Notes: generated by a model not told the origin, from the letters alone. A stretch of 42,189 nucleotides of DNA from Pseudomonas sp. QTF5 (GCF_000512695.2 NZ_AZRW02000049.1:1-42189), one strand, 5' to 3'. Positions 1 through 9,185 are shown, counted from the stretch's first letter. Numbers and translations are program-made.

Positions 1-17
1 AGGTCATCGTCAAGATT
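1..17 (+). rRNA. rrf: 5S rRNA, 3' end only (cut by window edge)
   Basis: The first 17 bases are identical to positions 224-240, the end of the complete 5S gene downstream and the two bases after it. They are followed by the same flank and a matching terminator. This is the tail of a first 5S copy whose body lies left of the window. Confidence 0.85.
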
Positions 18-25
18 GAATTCCG

Positions 26-62
26 AAACCCCTATCTGCGTATGCAGGTAGGGGTTTTGTTT
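26..62 (+). terminator. Rho-independent terminator after first 5S copy
   Basis: A 12-bp stem (28-39 with 44-55, one G:T wobble) with loop GTAT is followed by a T-rich tract. It lies between the two 5S copies, so part of the rRNA transcripts could end before the second copy. Confidence 0.85.
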
Positions 63-120
63 TAGTAGAAGTCACCGATTTTGCTGGCACGTTACCGCTG
101 TAACGGGCTGGTCACAGAAT

Positions 121-236
121 TTCTTGACGACCATAGAGCATTGGAACCACCTGATCCCATCCCGAACTCAGCAGTGAAACGATGCATCGCCGATGGTAGT
201 GTGGGGTTTCCCCATGTGAGAGTAGGTCATCGTCAA
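121..236 (+). rRNA. rrf: 5S ribosomal RNA, complete
   Basis: About 116 nt matching the Pseudomonas 5S rRNA, with the conserved internal run GGAACCACCTGATCCCATCC and the GATGGTAGTGTGGGG segment. The 5' segment TCTTGACGA (122-130) can pair with the 3' segment TCGTCAAGA (230-238) to close helix I. It is the second of two tandem 5S copies ending an rRNA operon. Exact ends may shift by one to three bases. Confidence 0.97.
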
Positions 237-248
237 GATTGAATTCCG

Positions 249-285
249 AAACCCCTGTCTGCTTATGCAGACAGGGGTTTTGTCT
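249..285 (+). terminator. rRNA operon terminator
   Basis: A perfect 12-bp stem ACCCCTGTCTGC / GCAGACAGGGGT (251-262 with 267-278), loop TTAT, then TTTGTCTTT. It is a near copy of the terminator at 26-62, so gene and terminator were duplicated together. Confidence 0.9.
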
Positions 286-303
286 TTCTGGGCTATAGGA
301 ACT

Positions 304-1052
304 TCAATCCCGTATGGGGTACATCCCGCTCTTACGTGCCTTGCTACTCCTGAGAGCCAGCAACTTGCGCCACCAGATATAGATTCCCGTCACCGACAGT
401 ACTGCAAAAACACCCAACAACGCGATCATCACTTGCCCGGTGATTTCCTGCCCCAGTAAACGCCCGTCCGTGCCATGGAAGAGGCCTCGGTATCATGTAG
501 CCCAAACCCTGCCCCATAAAAGTTGTACTCAAAGCTGTAATACAACTTTCCGATCGCAGCTGTCAGCCCCAGCCTTTGTCCTTCCTGCAATGCACGTTCA
601 TAAGCCTGTTGATAACTCAGCCGCGTAACTCCCAGCTCCTCGGCAGGCATGCGCCCGCGAGCCTCATAGACGCTCGGTTCAATCGGGGAAAACAGTGATA
701 CCGCAGGCTTGAAGACCTGGCTCGGCAGGTTCATGGCGACACTGCTGACAGCGATCGGCAACGGCAATAACCACAGCCACAAACCACCCGCCCGATGCAG
801 ATCGAAGTTCAGTCGGTAGGCATGCCCGCCTTTGATCTTCCAGGCCGTCGACCACTCTTCCAGAACGGTTGCCCTCGTGGAAGGGTCAGCCAAAGCGCAA
901 TGAAACAATCGACAACCAGGCGATCGCGACCAGTCCCATTAACAACAACCCCCAGTTATCCGGCAGGACCAGGTTGTTGTCATCAAGGGTCGCAAAATTT
1001 GCAACTGCCGTTCGAGCAACCACCAGCAACCACTGCTATTCGGGCGCTCTAG
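304..1052 (-). pseudogene. PepSY-TM (PiuB-like) membrane protein, decayed
   Basis: Reading leftward, pieces of a PepSY-associated transmembrane protein appear in different frames. The piece near 900-1040 gives a membrane segment ending in a stop (WGLLLMGLVAIAWLSIVSLRFG). The piece at 430-890 carries WKIKGGHAYRLNFDLHRAGG, a helix with WLWLLPLPIAV, and a PepSY-like stretch with GLHDTE. The piece at 304-430 gives the last helix and tail GIYIWWRKL. Joining them needs at least two frameshifts, and the N-terminal part is missing or unrecognisable. Intact relatives are inner-membrane proteins often linked to iron-siderophore uptake. The 5' limit is uncertain. Confidence 0.75.
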
Positions 1053-1228
1053 CACGCCGTTCAGCGGGTATCTGACGAAATCCCTAAGATTTCTCCCACT
1101 CGTGCCGACAGATTGGTGAGACATGTGTGCACCAAAGTAGAGCGGCTCCAGAATGCCGTCTGCGCGGTTACATGGAATGTTGCAAACCCGGAACGCATCC
1201 CCACTTTTTGCATAAGAAGTCCCATGAA

Positions 1229-3109
1229 ATGAATCTCAAGTTCAGCCATAAAATCCTGCTGGCCGCTTCAGGCGTCGTGGTGCTGGCTTTTGCGTTGTTC
1301 ACTTTGTACAACGACTATCTGCAGCGAAACACCATCCGACAAAACCTCGAGTCTTCCGTTGAGCAAGCCGGAGAGCTGACCGCCAGCAGCGTGCAGAACT
1401 GGATGAGCGGCCGCGTGCTGGTCCTGGAAAACCTCGCGCAGAACGTCGCTCATCAAGGCGCCAATGCCGATTTGCCGGGGCTGGTCGATCAACCCACCCT
1501 CACCTCGAACTTCCAGTTCACCTACGTCGGGCAGTCCAATGGTGTGTTCACCCAGCGCCCTGACGCGAAGATGCCGGACGGCTACGATCCGCGTCAGCGC
1601 CCCTGGTACAAACAAGCGGTGGTCGCCGACAAGACCATGCTGACTCCGCCCTACATGGCTGCGGTAGGCGGGTTGGTGGTGACCATCGCCATGCCGGTGA
1701 AAAAGCAAGGTGAACTGCTGGGCGTCGTCGGCGGCGACCTGAGTCTGGAAACCCTGGTGAAGATCATCAACTCGGTGGACTTCGGTGGCATCGGTCACGC
1801 ATTCCTCGTCAGCGCCGACGGTCAGGTGATCGTCAGCCCGGACAAGGATCAGGTGATGAAGAACCTGAAAGACATCTATCCGGGTTCCAGCGTCCGAATC
1901 GGGAAAGGCATCCAGGAAGTAGAACTGAACAAGCAGGACCGCATCCTCTCGTTCACGCCGGTAAGTGGTTTGCCGAATGCCGAGTGGTACATCGGTCTGT
2001 CGATCGACAAGGCCAAGGCCTACGCACCACTGAGCCAGTTCCGCACCTCGGCGTTGATCGCGATGTTCATCGCCGTGACCGCCATTGCAGTGCTGCTGAG
2101 TCTGCTGATTAATGTGCTGATGCGTCCGCTGACCACGATGGGCCGTGCGATGCAGGACATCGCTCAGGGCGAGGGCGACCTGACCCGTCGTCTGATGGTA
2201 GAAAGCAAAGATGAGTTCGGCGAGTTGGGCGGTTCCTTCAACCAGTTCGTGGAGCGGATTCACGCGTCGATTTGCGAAGTGTCCTCGGCGACCCGTCAGG
2301 TGCATGACCTGTCGCAACGGGTAATGGCATCGTCCAACGCTTCGATCATCGGCTCCGACGAACAAAGCGCCCGCACCAACAGCGTGGCCGCGGCGATCAA
2401 CCAATTGGGCGCCGCCACCCAGGAAATCGCCCGCAACGCGGCCGATGCTTCGCAACACGCCAGCGGCGCGAGCGAGCAGGCTGATGATGGTCGTCAGGTG
2501 GTGGAAAAAACCATCCTGGCCATGACTGAGCTGTCGCAAAAAATCAGCCTGTCCTGCACGCAGATCGAAACCCTGAACGCGAGTACCGACAACATCGGCC
2601 ACATTCTCGATGTGATCAAAGGCATCTCCCAGCAGACCAATTTGCTGGCACTCAACGCGGCAATCGAAGCAGCCCGTGCCGGTGAGGCCGGTCGTGGTTT
2701 TGCGGTGGTGGCGGACGAGGTGCGTAACCTTGCTCATCGCACTCAGGAATCGGCGGAAGAGATCCACAAGATGATCAGCTCGCTGCAGATCGGTTCTCGC
2801 GAAGCGGTGACCACGATGAATGCCAGTCAGGTGTCCAGCGAACAGAGCGTCGAAGTGGCGAACCAGGCCGGCCTGCGACTGGTCAGCGTGACCCAGCGCA
2901 TCGGCGAAATCGACGGCATGAACCAATCGGTGGCGGCGGCGACCGAAGAGCAGACTGCCGTGGTGGAAACTCTCAACGTCGACGTCAACCAGATCAACCT
3001 GCTGAACCAGCAGAGCGTGGCCAACCTCAATGAAACATTGAAGGATTGCGATGCTTTGTCCCAGCAGGCCAATCGGTTGAAGCAGTTGGTTGATAGTTTC
3101 AAGATCTGA
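1229..3109 (+). CDS. Methyl-accepting chemotaxis protein, dCache type (PctA-like)
   Basis: A 626-residue transmembrane chemoreceptor that would sense a small molecule in the periplasm and signal to CheA/CheW. In order: TM1 (residues about 8-28), double-Cache domain (about 35-270), TM2 (about 272-296), HAMP, then the coiled signalling domain with the conserved tip GISQQTNLLALNAAIEAARA and FAVVADEVRNLA. Overall it resembles P. aeruginosa PctA, an amino-acid receptor. Of the dCache ligand residues I can align, Y119, R124, W126, Y127, Y142 and D170 are kept, but the residue two after Y142 is Ala144 where PctA has Asp, so the ligand may differ. The start at 1229 is chosen because MNLKFSHKILLAAS matches the family N-terminus; a longer in-frame reading from 1127 lacks family resemblance. 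It is monocistronic and followed by a REP pair. Confidence 0.93.
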   Translation: MNLKFSHKILLAASGVVVLAFALFTLYNDYLQRNTIRQNLESSVEQAGELTASSVQNWMSGRVLVLENLAQNVAHQGANADLPGLVDQPTLTSNFQFTYVGQSNGVFTQRPDAKMPDGYDPRQRPWYKQAVVADKTMLTPPYMAAVGGLVVTIAMPVKKQGELLGVVGGDLSLETLVKIINSVDFGGIGHAFLVSADGQVIVSPDKDQVMKNLKDIYPGSSVRIGKGIQEVELNKQDRILSFTPVSGLPNAEWYIGLSIDKAKAYAPLSQFRTSALIAMFIAVTAIAVLLSLLINVLMRPLTTMGRAMQDIAQGEGDLTRRLMVESKDEFGELGGSFNQFVERIHASICEVSSATRQVHDLSQRVMASSNASIIGSDEQSARTNSVAAAINQLGAATQEIARNAADASQHASGASEQADDGRQVVEKTILAMTELSQKISLSCTQIETLNASTDNIGHILDVIKGISQQTNLLALNAAIEAARAGEAGRGFAVVADEVRNLAHRTQESAEEIHKMISSLQIGSREAVTTMNASQVSSEQSVEVANQAGLRLVSVTQRIGEIDGMNQSVAAATEEQTAVVETLNVDVNQINLLNQQSVANLNETLKDCDALSQQANRLKQLVDSFKI

Positions 3110-3139
3110 TTTCTGGTTAGTTGGACCGCGTTATCGTTC

Positions 3140-3222
3140 TTCGCGAGCAAGCCCGCTCCCACATTCGGCCGCATTTTCCCTGAGAAAACACGGTCATTTG
3201 TGGGAGCGGGCTTGCTCGCGAA
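3140..3222. repeat. REP/BIME inverted pair (GCGGGCTTGCTCGCGAA family)
   Basis: Two 24-nt arms (3140-3163 and 3199-3222) are perfect reverse complements around a 35-nt spacer. The same unit recurs at 13235, 13991, 24188 and 26111. This is the Pseudomonas repetitive extragenic palindrome in paired form, lying between two convergent genes. Confidence 0.92.
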
Positions 3223-3254
3223 AGCAGTGTAACAATCACCGCTCAACCGAAGCC

Positions 3255-3722
3255 TTACACAAACAGCTTCAACACATTCCCCATCGCATCATCGGCAAAC
3301 CCCTGAACGAAATCCTTGAACCCCGGCAGGGCCTCGGCACCGCCCTGGGCCGGTTCGGCGATGATGGTCCAGGTCGCCCGCGACTTACCTGCACCCAAGG
3401 AGTCAACACTCATCGCCGCCCATAAATTGGCCACGCCCAAGGTGTTGTAGATCGTCGTCCAGGTCATGTTCAGCGCCTGGTCGTCCCGGGAGTTGAGTTG
3501 CTCGACCACCAGGTTGCCGTCCTTGAAGAATTTCTTGCGCAGCGACGACACGCCTTCGCCCGTCATCTCGATATGCGACAGCGCCGGAATGAATTGATCG
3601 AAGCCAGCAAAGTTACCGACCACCGCCCAGACTTGCGCCGCATCGGCCGGTACTTCCACCGAAGAAATGACGTGGCAGCCGTGAGGATTTTTGATCAGGG
3701 TATCGGGTTGCAGAGTGTTCAT
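3255..3722 (-). CDS. mgoD: SRPBCC (polyketide cyclase-like) protein, MgoD/PvfD
   Basis: A 155-residue soluble protein of the SRPBCC/START-like fold: it begins with a strand and HVISSVEVPADAAQVWAVVGNF, has central strands with a WTTI turn, and ends in a long C-terminal helix. The family binds hydrophobic ligands or helps shape polyketide and peptide products. It is the last gene of the four-gene operon, 29 bp after mgoA, with a GGAGC ribosome site before ATG 3722. Position and family match mgoD (pvfD) of the Pseudomonas mgo/pvf operons. Its exact step there is not settled. No catalytic residues are obvious. A REP pair follows downstream. Confidence 0.85.
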   Translation of the reverse strand: MNTLQPDTLIKNPHGCHVISSVEVPADAAQVWAVVGNFAGFDQFIPALSHIEMTGEGVSSLRKKFFKDGNLVVEQLNSRDDQALNMTWTTIYNTLGVANLWAAMSVDSLGAGKSRATWTIIAEPAQGGAEALPGFKDFVQGFADDAMGNVLKLFV

Positions 3723-3751
3723 GGTTTTGCTCCGTGCAGGGTTAGGGTGAA

Positions 3752-6700
3752 TCAGATGAAGTTGATTTCTTTGAGGTAGTCGCAGCCGCGTCGCAGCAGC
3801 GCCGGGGATTTTTCCGGGTAGTGCGCGCCCATTTGCCGTACGCCGGCCTGGGCGTTGTCATGGCCGATCATCGAGATGTCGCCGATGTCTTCTTCGAAGC
3901 CGTTGAGGTAGAAACCCAGCACGCCAAACAGTGCGTTGTCGCTGTCGACGCGGCCCAGTTGCTGCTGCCAGTCGGCGACGCTGACCATGGCGAACTCCCG
4001 ACCGGCCTCGCGAAATGACGCCACGTAGCAATCCCAGCTAAGGGGCTCGGGGTTGTGCAGGTTGAACACGGCTTTTTCGGCGTGGTAACGGCTGGCATGG
4101 AAGGCGATGAAACGGGCGAGAAAATCCACTGGCATCAGGTCGAAATTCAGCGCGAACTCCGGCACCTGACCGAGCTGGATCGAGCCCTTGAGCATCAGCA
4201 TCAAGCGATTCTTGTGGGGCTGGCAGACACCGGTGAGGCTGTTGAAACTGATGTTGCCGGGGCGATAAAGATTGACCCGCACCCCACGCTCCCGCGCCCG
4301 TTCGAGGATCCGCTCACCGACCCATTTCGACAGGTTGTAGCCGTTCTTGATGTAGATCGGCGGCGTCTGCGCGGCGGGCAACTCCAGCACCCGGCCATCG
4401 TCGGAAATCGTGCTGGACGCCGAGAGCGTCGAGACGAAATTGAAGATCTTCTTGCTGCGCCCTTCACACAGACGCAGGCACTCGAAAATCGGCTCGACGT
4501 TGTCCCGCGCCAACGACTCGTAATCGAGGACGTGATTGACGTTCGCGGCGTTGTGCACCAGCGCACCGAACTCGCGATCCAGCCGCTCGTAAACCTCTTC
4601 GCTGAGCCCCAGTTGCGGGCGGGTGATGTCCGCCGCGTAAACCCGCACCCGGCCCAGGTCCAGATGCTCCAGACGGTTTTCCCGCACGGCCTGAGCGAAG
4701 CGCTGCGCCGCCGATTGCCCGCCACCATCGCGCACCAGGCACGCTACTTCGCTGGCGCCCCAGGCCAGTAGCGCTTCGACGATATGTACACCGACAAAGC
4801 TGTTGGCGCCGGTGACGATCACCTTGTGCACATCGCCCATTCGGCTAACTGGTAACGGCTCGATGTCCAGTTCGCGGAAGGCATCGGCCAGGGCTTTTTC
4901 GCTCAGCACTTCTTCAGTCCCGGAGCCACGAACCAAGGTCGCCAGCTTCGCAATCGTCGGCAGTTCGATGAAACGGTTGATCGAGATACTGCGGCCGAAC
5001 TCCTCACGCAAACGCAGCAACATGCGTGACAGCAGGATCGAGTGCCCACCTAGATTGAAGAAGCTTTCATCGGTAGAAATGTCACTGGCGGGCAGCTCCA
5101 GCAGCTCGGCCCAGATCTCCAGCAATAGCGCTTCATCGGCGCTGGCGGGCAAGCGCCGTGGGCTGTTTTCGGTCACGCTGACGGGCATTTCCAGCAGCGC
5201 TTTGCGGTCGACCTTACCGTTGCTGGCGAACGGCATGCTCGCCAGTTCGGTCCATGCGGTGGGCTGCATGTAGTCCGGCAGAAACTGCATCGCGTGGGCT
5301 TTCAAGGCTTCGCGAGCAGCGCCGGGTTGCTCTTCCTGAGGCTGCGCGAGAAAGGCCAGAATTCGTCGATGACGGTCGATGACCACCGCCACCTGACGGT
5401 ACAGCTGACTGTCGCGCAGGCAGCGCTCGATCTCTTCCGGCTCCACCCGAAAGCCGCGAATCTTCACCTGATTGTCGCGCCGCCCGCACAGTTCGATACC
5501 GTCGCGGGTCCACTTGGCCATGTCGCCGGTGCGGTACGCGCGCAGGCTCTGGCCATTCGGCAGGCTCAGGTTCAGATAACGTTCGGCAGTCTGCTGCGGG
5601 TTGTTCAGGTAACCCAGGCACACCCCCGGACCGACGATGTACAACTCACCGACAGTCTGCTCGGTCACCGGTTGGAAGTCCTCATCGAGGATCAGCACCT
5701 GACTGTTGGCAATCGGTGCACCGAGGGTCCGGTTGCTGTCGCCGGTACGCAGTTGCCGCGCAGTGATCAGCACCGTGGCTTCGGTCGGGCCGTAGAGGTT
5801 GTAGAGGTTGCCTTGGCGGGTCAGTTGCTCGATCACGTAGGGTTCGCAAACATCGCCTCCGGTCATCACATGATCGAGGACCTGCAACTGTTCCAGCGGC
5901 AGGATGCTCAACAGCGCCGGTGGCAAAAAGGCGTGGCTCAACTGCTGGTGACGGATCAGCTCGACCAGTTGCAACGGGTCGCGACGTTGGTCATCGTTGG
6001 GCACGATCAGCTCGGCACCCTGAAGCAGGGTCGGGAAAATATCGATCAGCGACGAGTCGAAACTCAACGACGAAAACTGCAATGCCCGACTCTGTTCGGT
6101 CAGCTGCACGTAGTCGGCGTACCACGCGGTGAAGTGCGCGAGGTTGGCCTGGCTGAGCAACACGCCTTTGGGGTGCCCCGTGGTGCCCGAGGTATAGAGC
6201 GCCATGCACGGCGCATCGAGATCGGGGCGTTGGCGCATCAAGGGTTGATCGAGATTCACATCGCCGATGTCGATGCAGCTGATGTCCAGCCCAGGCATCG
6301 TCTCGCTGAGCGGGTGTTCTCCGTCATGCAGCAACAACACCGCGCCGGCGTTTTCCAGTATGTACTGCTGACGTTGCAACGGATGGCTTGGCTCCAGCGG
6401 CAGGTACACCGCGCCGCTGCCCAGGATTGCCAAAATCCCCGCATACAACGCGCTGCATTTTGGCAGGCAGATCCCGACCACCAACGGTCCCTGATGTTCA
6501 TCCAGCAATGGTTGCAAACGCTGTTGGATAGCGCGGCTGTGGGCGTGTAATTGCCGATAGCTCAGCGACATGCCAGCGATATGCAGCGCCGGACGCCCGG
6601 CAGACTGGATGAAGCGCTGTTCAAGCCGCTCGATCATTGGGATCTGGCCGAGTTGAAGCAGCCATGGTTCAGCCGTGGTGTTGAGCTGATGGACGAAGGC

Positions 6701-7168
6701 CAGGTGCTCTAGAAACAGCAGGCTTTCCACTTGCTCGAAGTGCGCGGAAGCCGTCGGTTCGGCCTGCAGGAAATAATCGGCATCCCGGGAGAAGCGGCTG
6801 ACCAGCAGCGCCACGTGATCGACCAGATCGGTCACCGCTCGCAGGCGCAATGCCTGGCCGTTACCGGACAGTTCTTCGGCGACTGGCACGCGACTTAGCT
6901 GCGTCGAGTTATATGCGCACAGCAGGTCCAATGCTGGCAGGCCCGAGGCGCCCGGCACGCCGATACCCAGCTGTAGCGTCAGGCGCGGTGCATCGCCGAA
7001 GTCCTGAAACGGCAGGCTCGCATCGTCGATCAGCAAATCAAACGTGCTTGGCGGCAGCGCTTCCAGATTCGCCAGCCGCGCCAGTGAATGACCGTGTTGT
7101 TCGAGTTCCAGCGCCAGGTCGGTCAGGGCCTGGCTTTGCCCAATGAGCAAAATATCGAGACGTCGCAT
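3752..7168 (-). CDS. mgoA: Single-module NRPS with thioester reductase, MgoA/PvfC
   Basis: A 1138-residue synthetase with adenylation, thiolation and reductase domains and no condensation domain. Residues 1-180 are a weakly conserved N-terminal region beginning with an LLIGQSQAL Rossmann-like strand. The adenylation domain (about 185-640) shows YTSGTTGHPKG (A3), YGPTEAT (A5), YRTGDMAKW (A7), VKIRGFRVEPEEIE (A8) and SNGKVDRKAL (A10). The carrier domain has LGGHSILLS near residue 709, with the phosphopantetheine serine. The reductase begins near residue 778 with IVTGANSFVG and has the YxxxK pair in YNLSKWVGE. My hand-read pocket code is D-S-I-F-M-G-L-V-L, a hydrophobic pocket consistent with valine or leucine. 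In characterised mgo/pvf systems this protein loads a branched amino acid and releases it reductively. GAGGAG precedes ATG 7168; mgoC ends 13 bp upstream. Confidence 0.93.
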   Translation of the reverse strand: MRRLDILLIGQSQALTDLALELEQHGHSLARLANLEALPPSTFDLLIDDASLPFQDFGDAPRLTLQLGIGVPGASGLPALDLLCAYNSTQLSRVPVAEELSGNGQALRLRAVTDLVDHVALLVSRFSRDADYFLQAEPTASAHFEQVESLLFLEHLAFVHQLNTTAEPWLLQLGQIPMIERLEQRFIQSAGRPALHIAGMSLSYRQLHAHSRAIQQRLQPLLDEHQGPLVVGICLPKCSALYAGILAILGSGAVYLPLEPSHPLQRQQYILENAGAVLLLHDGEHPLSETMPGLDISCIDIGDVNLDQPLMRQRPDLDAPCMALYTSGTTGHPKGVLLSQANLAHFTAWYADYVQLTEQSRALQFSSLSFDSSLIDIFPTLLQGAELIVPNDDQRRDPLQLVELIRHQQLSHAFLPPALLSILPLEQLQVLDHVMTGGDVCEPYVIEQLTRQGNLYNLYGPTEATVLITARQLRTGDSNRTLGAPIANSQVLILDEDFQPVTEQTVGELYIVGPGVCLGYLNNPQQTAERYLNLSLPNGQSLRAYRTGDMAKWTRDGIELCGRRDNQVKIRGFRVEPEEIERCLRDSQLYRQVAVVIDRHRRILAFLAQPQEEQPGAAREALKAHAMQFLPDYMQPTAWTELASMPFASNGKVDRKALLEMPVSVTENSPRRLPASADEALLLEIWAELLELPASDISTDESFFNLGGHSILLSRMLLRLREEFGRSISINRFIELPTIAKLATLVRGSGTEEVLSEKALADAFRELDIEPLPVSRMGDVHKVIVTGANSFVGVHIVEALLAWGASEVACLVRDGGGQSAAQRFAQAVRENRLEHLDLGRVRVYAADITRPQLGLSEEVYERLDREFGALVHNAANVNHVLDYESLARDNVEPIFECLRLCEGRSKKIFNFVSTLSASSTISDDGRVLELPAAQTPPIYIKNGYNLSKWVGERILERARERGVRVNLYRPGNISFNSLTGVCQPHKNRLMLMLKGSIQLGQVPEFALNFDLMPVDFLARFIAFHASRYHAEKAVFNLHNPEPLSWDCYVASFREAGREFAMVSVADWQQQLGRVDSDNALFGVLGFYLNGFEEDIGDISMIGHDNAQAGVRQMGAHYPEKSPALLRRGCDYLKEINFI

Positions 7169-7181
7169 GATGTTCTCCTCG

Positions 7182-8111
7182 TTAAACCAGGTAGTCGCTC
7201 AGGGCGCTTTGCACGCACGGTGAATCGAGCAGCGAACTGCTGCGGAAGAACCGCACGATGTTGGCGACCAGCGGGTGATGGCGATTGATCGGGAAGGCCA
7301 GCCCCGACACTTCGCTCTTGAGTGCCCGGCATGCTGCGTCGCTGATCTGCAAGGCGTCGATCAAGCGGAAGTCGAAAGACTTCTGGATGTCGTTGGTCAG
7401 GTAATGGCCGATGAACACCGGGAGGATTTGCGCGATGCACTGGCGATCGTCTTCGCTTGCGGTGTGCCAATAGATGCGCACCAACCGCGCCCAGAACCCG
7501 GAGTGACGGCCCTCGTCGAGCAAGTGGTCGGCCATCAGGCCCTTGATCGATTGCTTGACCGTGTCGTCCTTGGCGAACGCCGCGACATCGCCGGTCACGG
7601 TGTTCTCGGCGATGGCCACGCAGATCAGCTCCACGGCGCTGCGCAGGTGTTCGGGTGCGAGGGCCACGGCCGCGGGAATGGCACGGCTCAGTTCGATTTC
7701 ATCCGGCAGTGCGATCGGCACGATGCCGGTCATGGCGACGGTTTGCTGCATGAAATCCATGGCCACCAAGGCGTGGTAATCCTCGTCCACCACCACGGTC
7801 ATCGCGTCGTAACGACAGGCGAACGGAAACGCCACGCTGAAGCGGTTTTTGGCGATGCTGCGGGCGGTCTTGTCGACGATCTCGGTTTCGAAAATCACCA
7901 CATCGTTGATGAATTTGTAGAGCGTCTGCACCAGGGCAAAGTCCCGTTGTTCCGGACATTCGCGCAGGAAGGTTTCGCTCAGCACCAGCGGCTGACGGCT
8001 CAGTGGATAGATCAGCTTGTCGTCGTTCTCCAACATGCGCCGGGGGCGAGTGCGAATGGTCGCGCGGCTCTCCCAGGCGTCGGCGAAGGATTGGTAGTCG
8101 GCGGCGTTCAT
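7182..8111 (-). CDS. mgoC: AurF-like diiron N-oxygenase, MgoC/PvfB
   Basis: A 309-residue helical protein of the p-aminobenzoate N-oxygenase (AurF) family, which uses a carboxylate-bridged diiron centre to oxidise amine nitrogen. Candidate metal ligands are visible: FETE (start of a helix), DEDYHALVAMD, ENTVTGD and LLDEGRHSGFW with its E..H pair, in the usual family order. In mgo/pvf and the related ham cluster the homologue supplies N-oxidation needed for the N-N bond of the diazeniumdiolate. The start at 8111 is chosen because GGAGG lies just upstream and the ATG overlaps the mgoB stop as ATGA, implying translational coupling. A longer in-frame reading to 8162 has no such support. Confidence 0.92.
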   Translation of the reverse strand: MNAADYQSFADAWESRATIRTRPRRMLENDDKLIYPLSRQPLVLSETFLRECPEQRDFALVQTLYKFINDVVIFETEIVDKTARSIAKNRFSVAFPFACRYDAMTVVVDEDYHALVAMDFMQQTVAMTGIVPIALPDEIELSRAIPAAVALAPEHLRSAVELICVAIAENTVTGDVAAFAKDDTVKQSIKGLMADHLLDEGRHSGFWARLVRIYWHTASEDDRQCIAQILPVFIGHYLTNDIQKSFDFRLIDALQISDAACRALKSEVSGLAFPINRHHPLVANIVRFFRSSSLLDSPCVQSALSDYLV

Positions 8112-8884
8112 GCGTTCACCTCCGCCACCGGTTCGCTCATGCTCAGGCGCAAACCGTCCCACAGGGCGATGCGACTTTCCACGGCGGCGATGGCGCTGGC
8201 GTAGACGTCTTCTTCACGCTGCGGATCGTCATCGACCAGACGGGCGAGAAGTCTTTCCGCAGCCGGGCCGTGGTCTTCGGAGTCGACTTCGATGTGCCGC
8301 TCCAGGTAGTAACGGAAGGTTGGCGCCTGTTCGATGCCGATGCCCCAATCGTCGAGAATCCGCTGAAACATCTGCGGGATCACACTTTCGCGGCCATGCA
8401 GAAACGCCGCCGCCACACTGTGCCCCGGTGCATGCATCGCGGTGTGCAAGGTGTGGCGCACGAACTGCGCGGCCGCCGGATCGACGTCGACGCTTTGCAG
8501 GGCCACGTCATAGCTCACGCCTTCTTTTTGCAGCGCGACGAAGCGTTCGACGGCGACCGTGCTGGCACCGACTTCGCGCATCGCATCCAGGTACAACTCG
8601 AAATGGCTGTAGTGACCTTGAGCCGGACGATCATCAGACTCTTCACCGAGCACGATCTCGTTGATCAACCGCGCAGCCTGAGGATCTCGCGGCGGCAGCC
8701 AGGGCAGCTGAACGCAGGTCAGTTCCTGTTGCAGGCGCTTGGTCAACGACATGAAATCCCACACCGCAAACACATGGGTTTCCATAAAGCGTTGAAGGAC
8801 CGATAACGAATGTATTTCAGAGAAGATCGGGTGCGCACTAAGTTCTGCTTTCTTCTGATTGAGACGATCTTTAGTCGGTTTCAT
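8108..8884 (-). CDS. mgoB: DUF3050 haem-oxygenase-like protein, MgoB/PvfA
   Basis: A 258-residue all-helical protein of the DUF3050 family, related in fold to haem oxygenase-like diiron oxidases. Motifs seen: HPIFSEIHSL near the N-terminus, FMETHVFAVWDFMSL, ESDD and GHYSHFELYLDAM in the middle, HAPGHSVAAAFLHGRE, and YYLERHIEVDSEDHGP near the C-terminus. The spaced E and H residues are in the positions expected for a metal centre. It is the first gene of the mgo/pvf operon. A probable role is a second oxidation step in signal biosynthesis. ATG 8884 has only a weak ribosome site (TAGG), so its translation may be limiting. It overlaps mgoC by 4 bp. Confidence 0.9.
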   Translation of the reverse strand: MKPTKDRLNQKKAELSAHPIFSEIHSLSVLQRFMETHVFAVWDFMSLTKRLQQELTCVQLPWLPPRDPQAARLINEIVLGEESDDRPAQGHYSHFELYLDAMREVGASTVAVERFVALQKEGVSYDVALQSVDVDPAAAQFVRHTLHTAMHAPGHSVAAAFLHGRESVIPQMFQRILDDWGIGIEQAPTFRYYLERHIEVDSEDHGPAAERLLARLVDDDPQREEDVYASAIAAVESRIALWDGLRLSMSEPVAEVNA

Positions 8885-9185
8885 GAGCGAGCCTATAAGT
8901 GATCTGGAATACCGTTGAGGGTGGTGTTGATCAATAAGTGACGGTTGCTTGAAGTTTTTTATTGGCGAACAGGGGCCTCAATTGAATTGATGTTTTTCAG
9001 GTGTGTAATCACTAAGTAGTACGTAACGCCCAGTGCTTATGGGCGGCGGAGAAAAACTAATACACGATTAAAGTGTCGGGCAAGTCATTTTTGAATTAAT
9101 TTAAAGTTTAACTTTTTCGGGCGCGACAAGTTTCAATAAGACTTTTGTATTAAGTTTTATTTTGGCGTAGTTGCTCCTTTCGGCT

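Noticed and set aside
1268..2926. Minus-strand open frame of about 550 codons opposite the chemoreceptor
   Set aside because: Antisense shadow; the plus strand has all signature motifs of the chemoreceptor.
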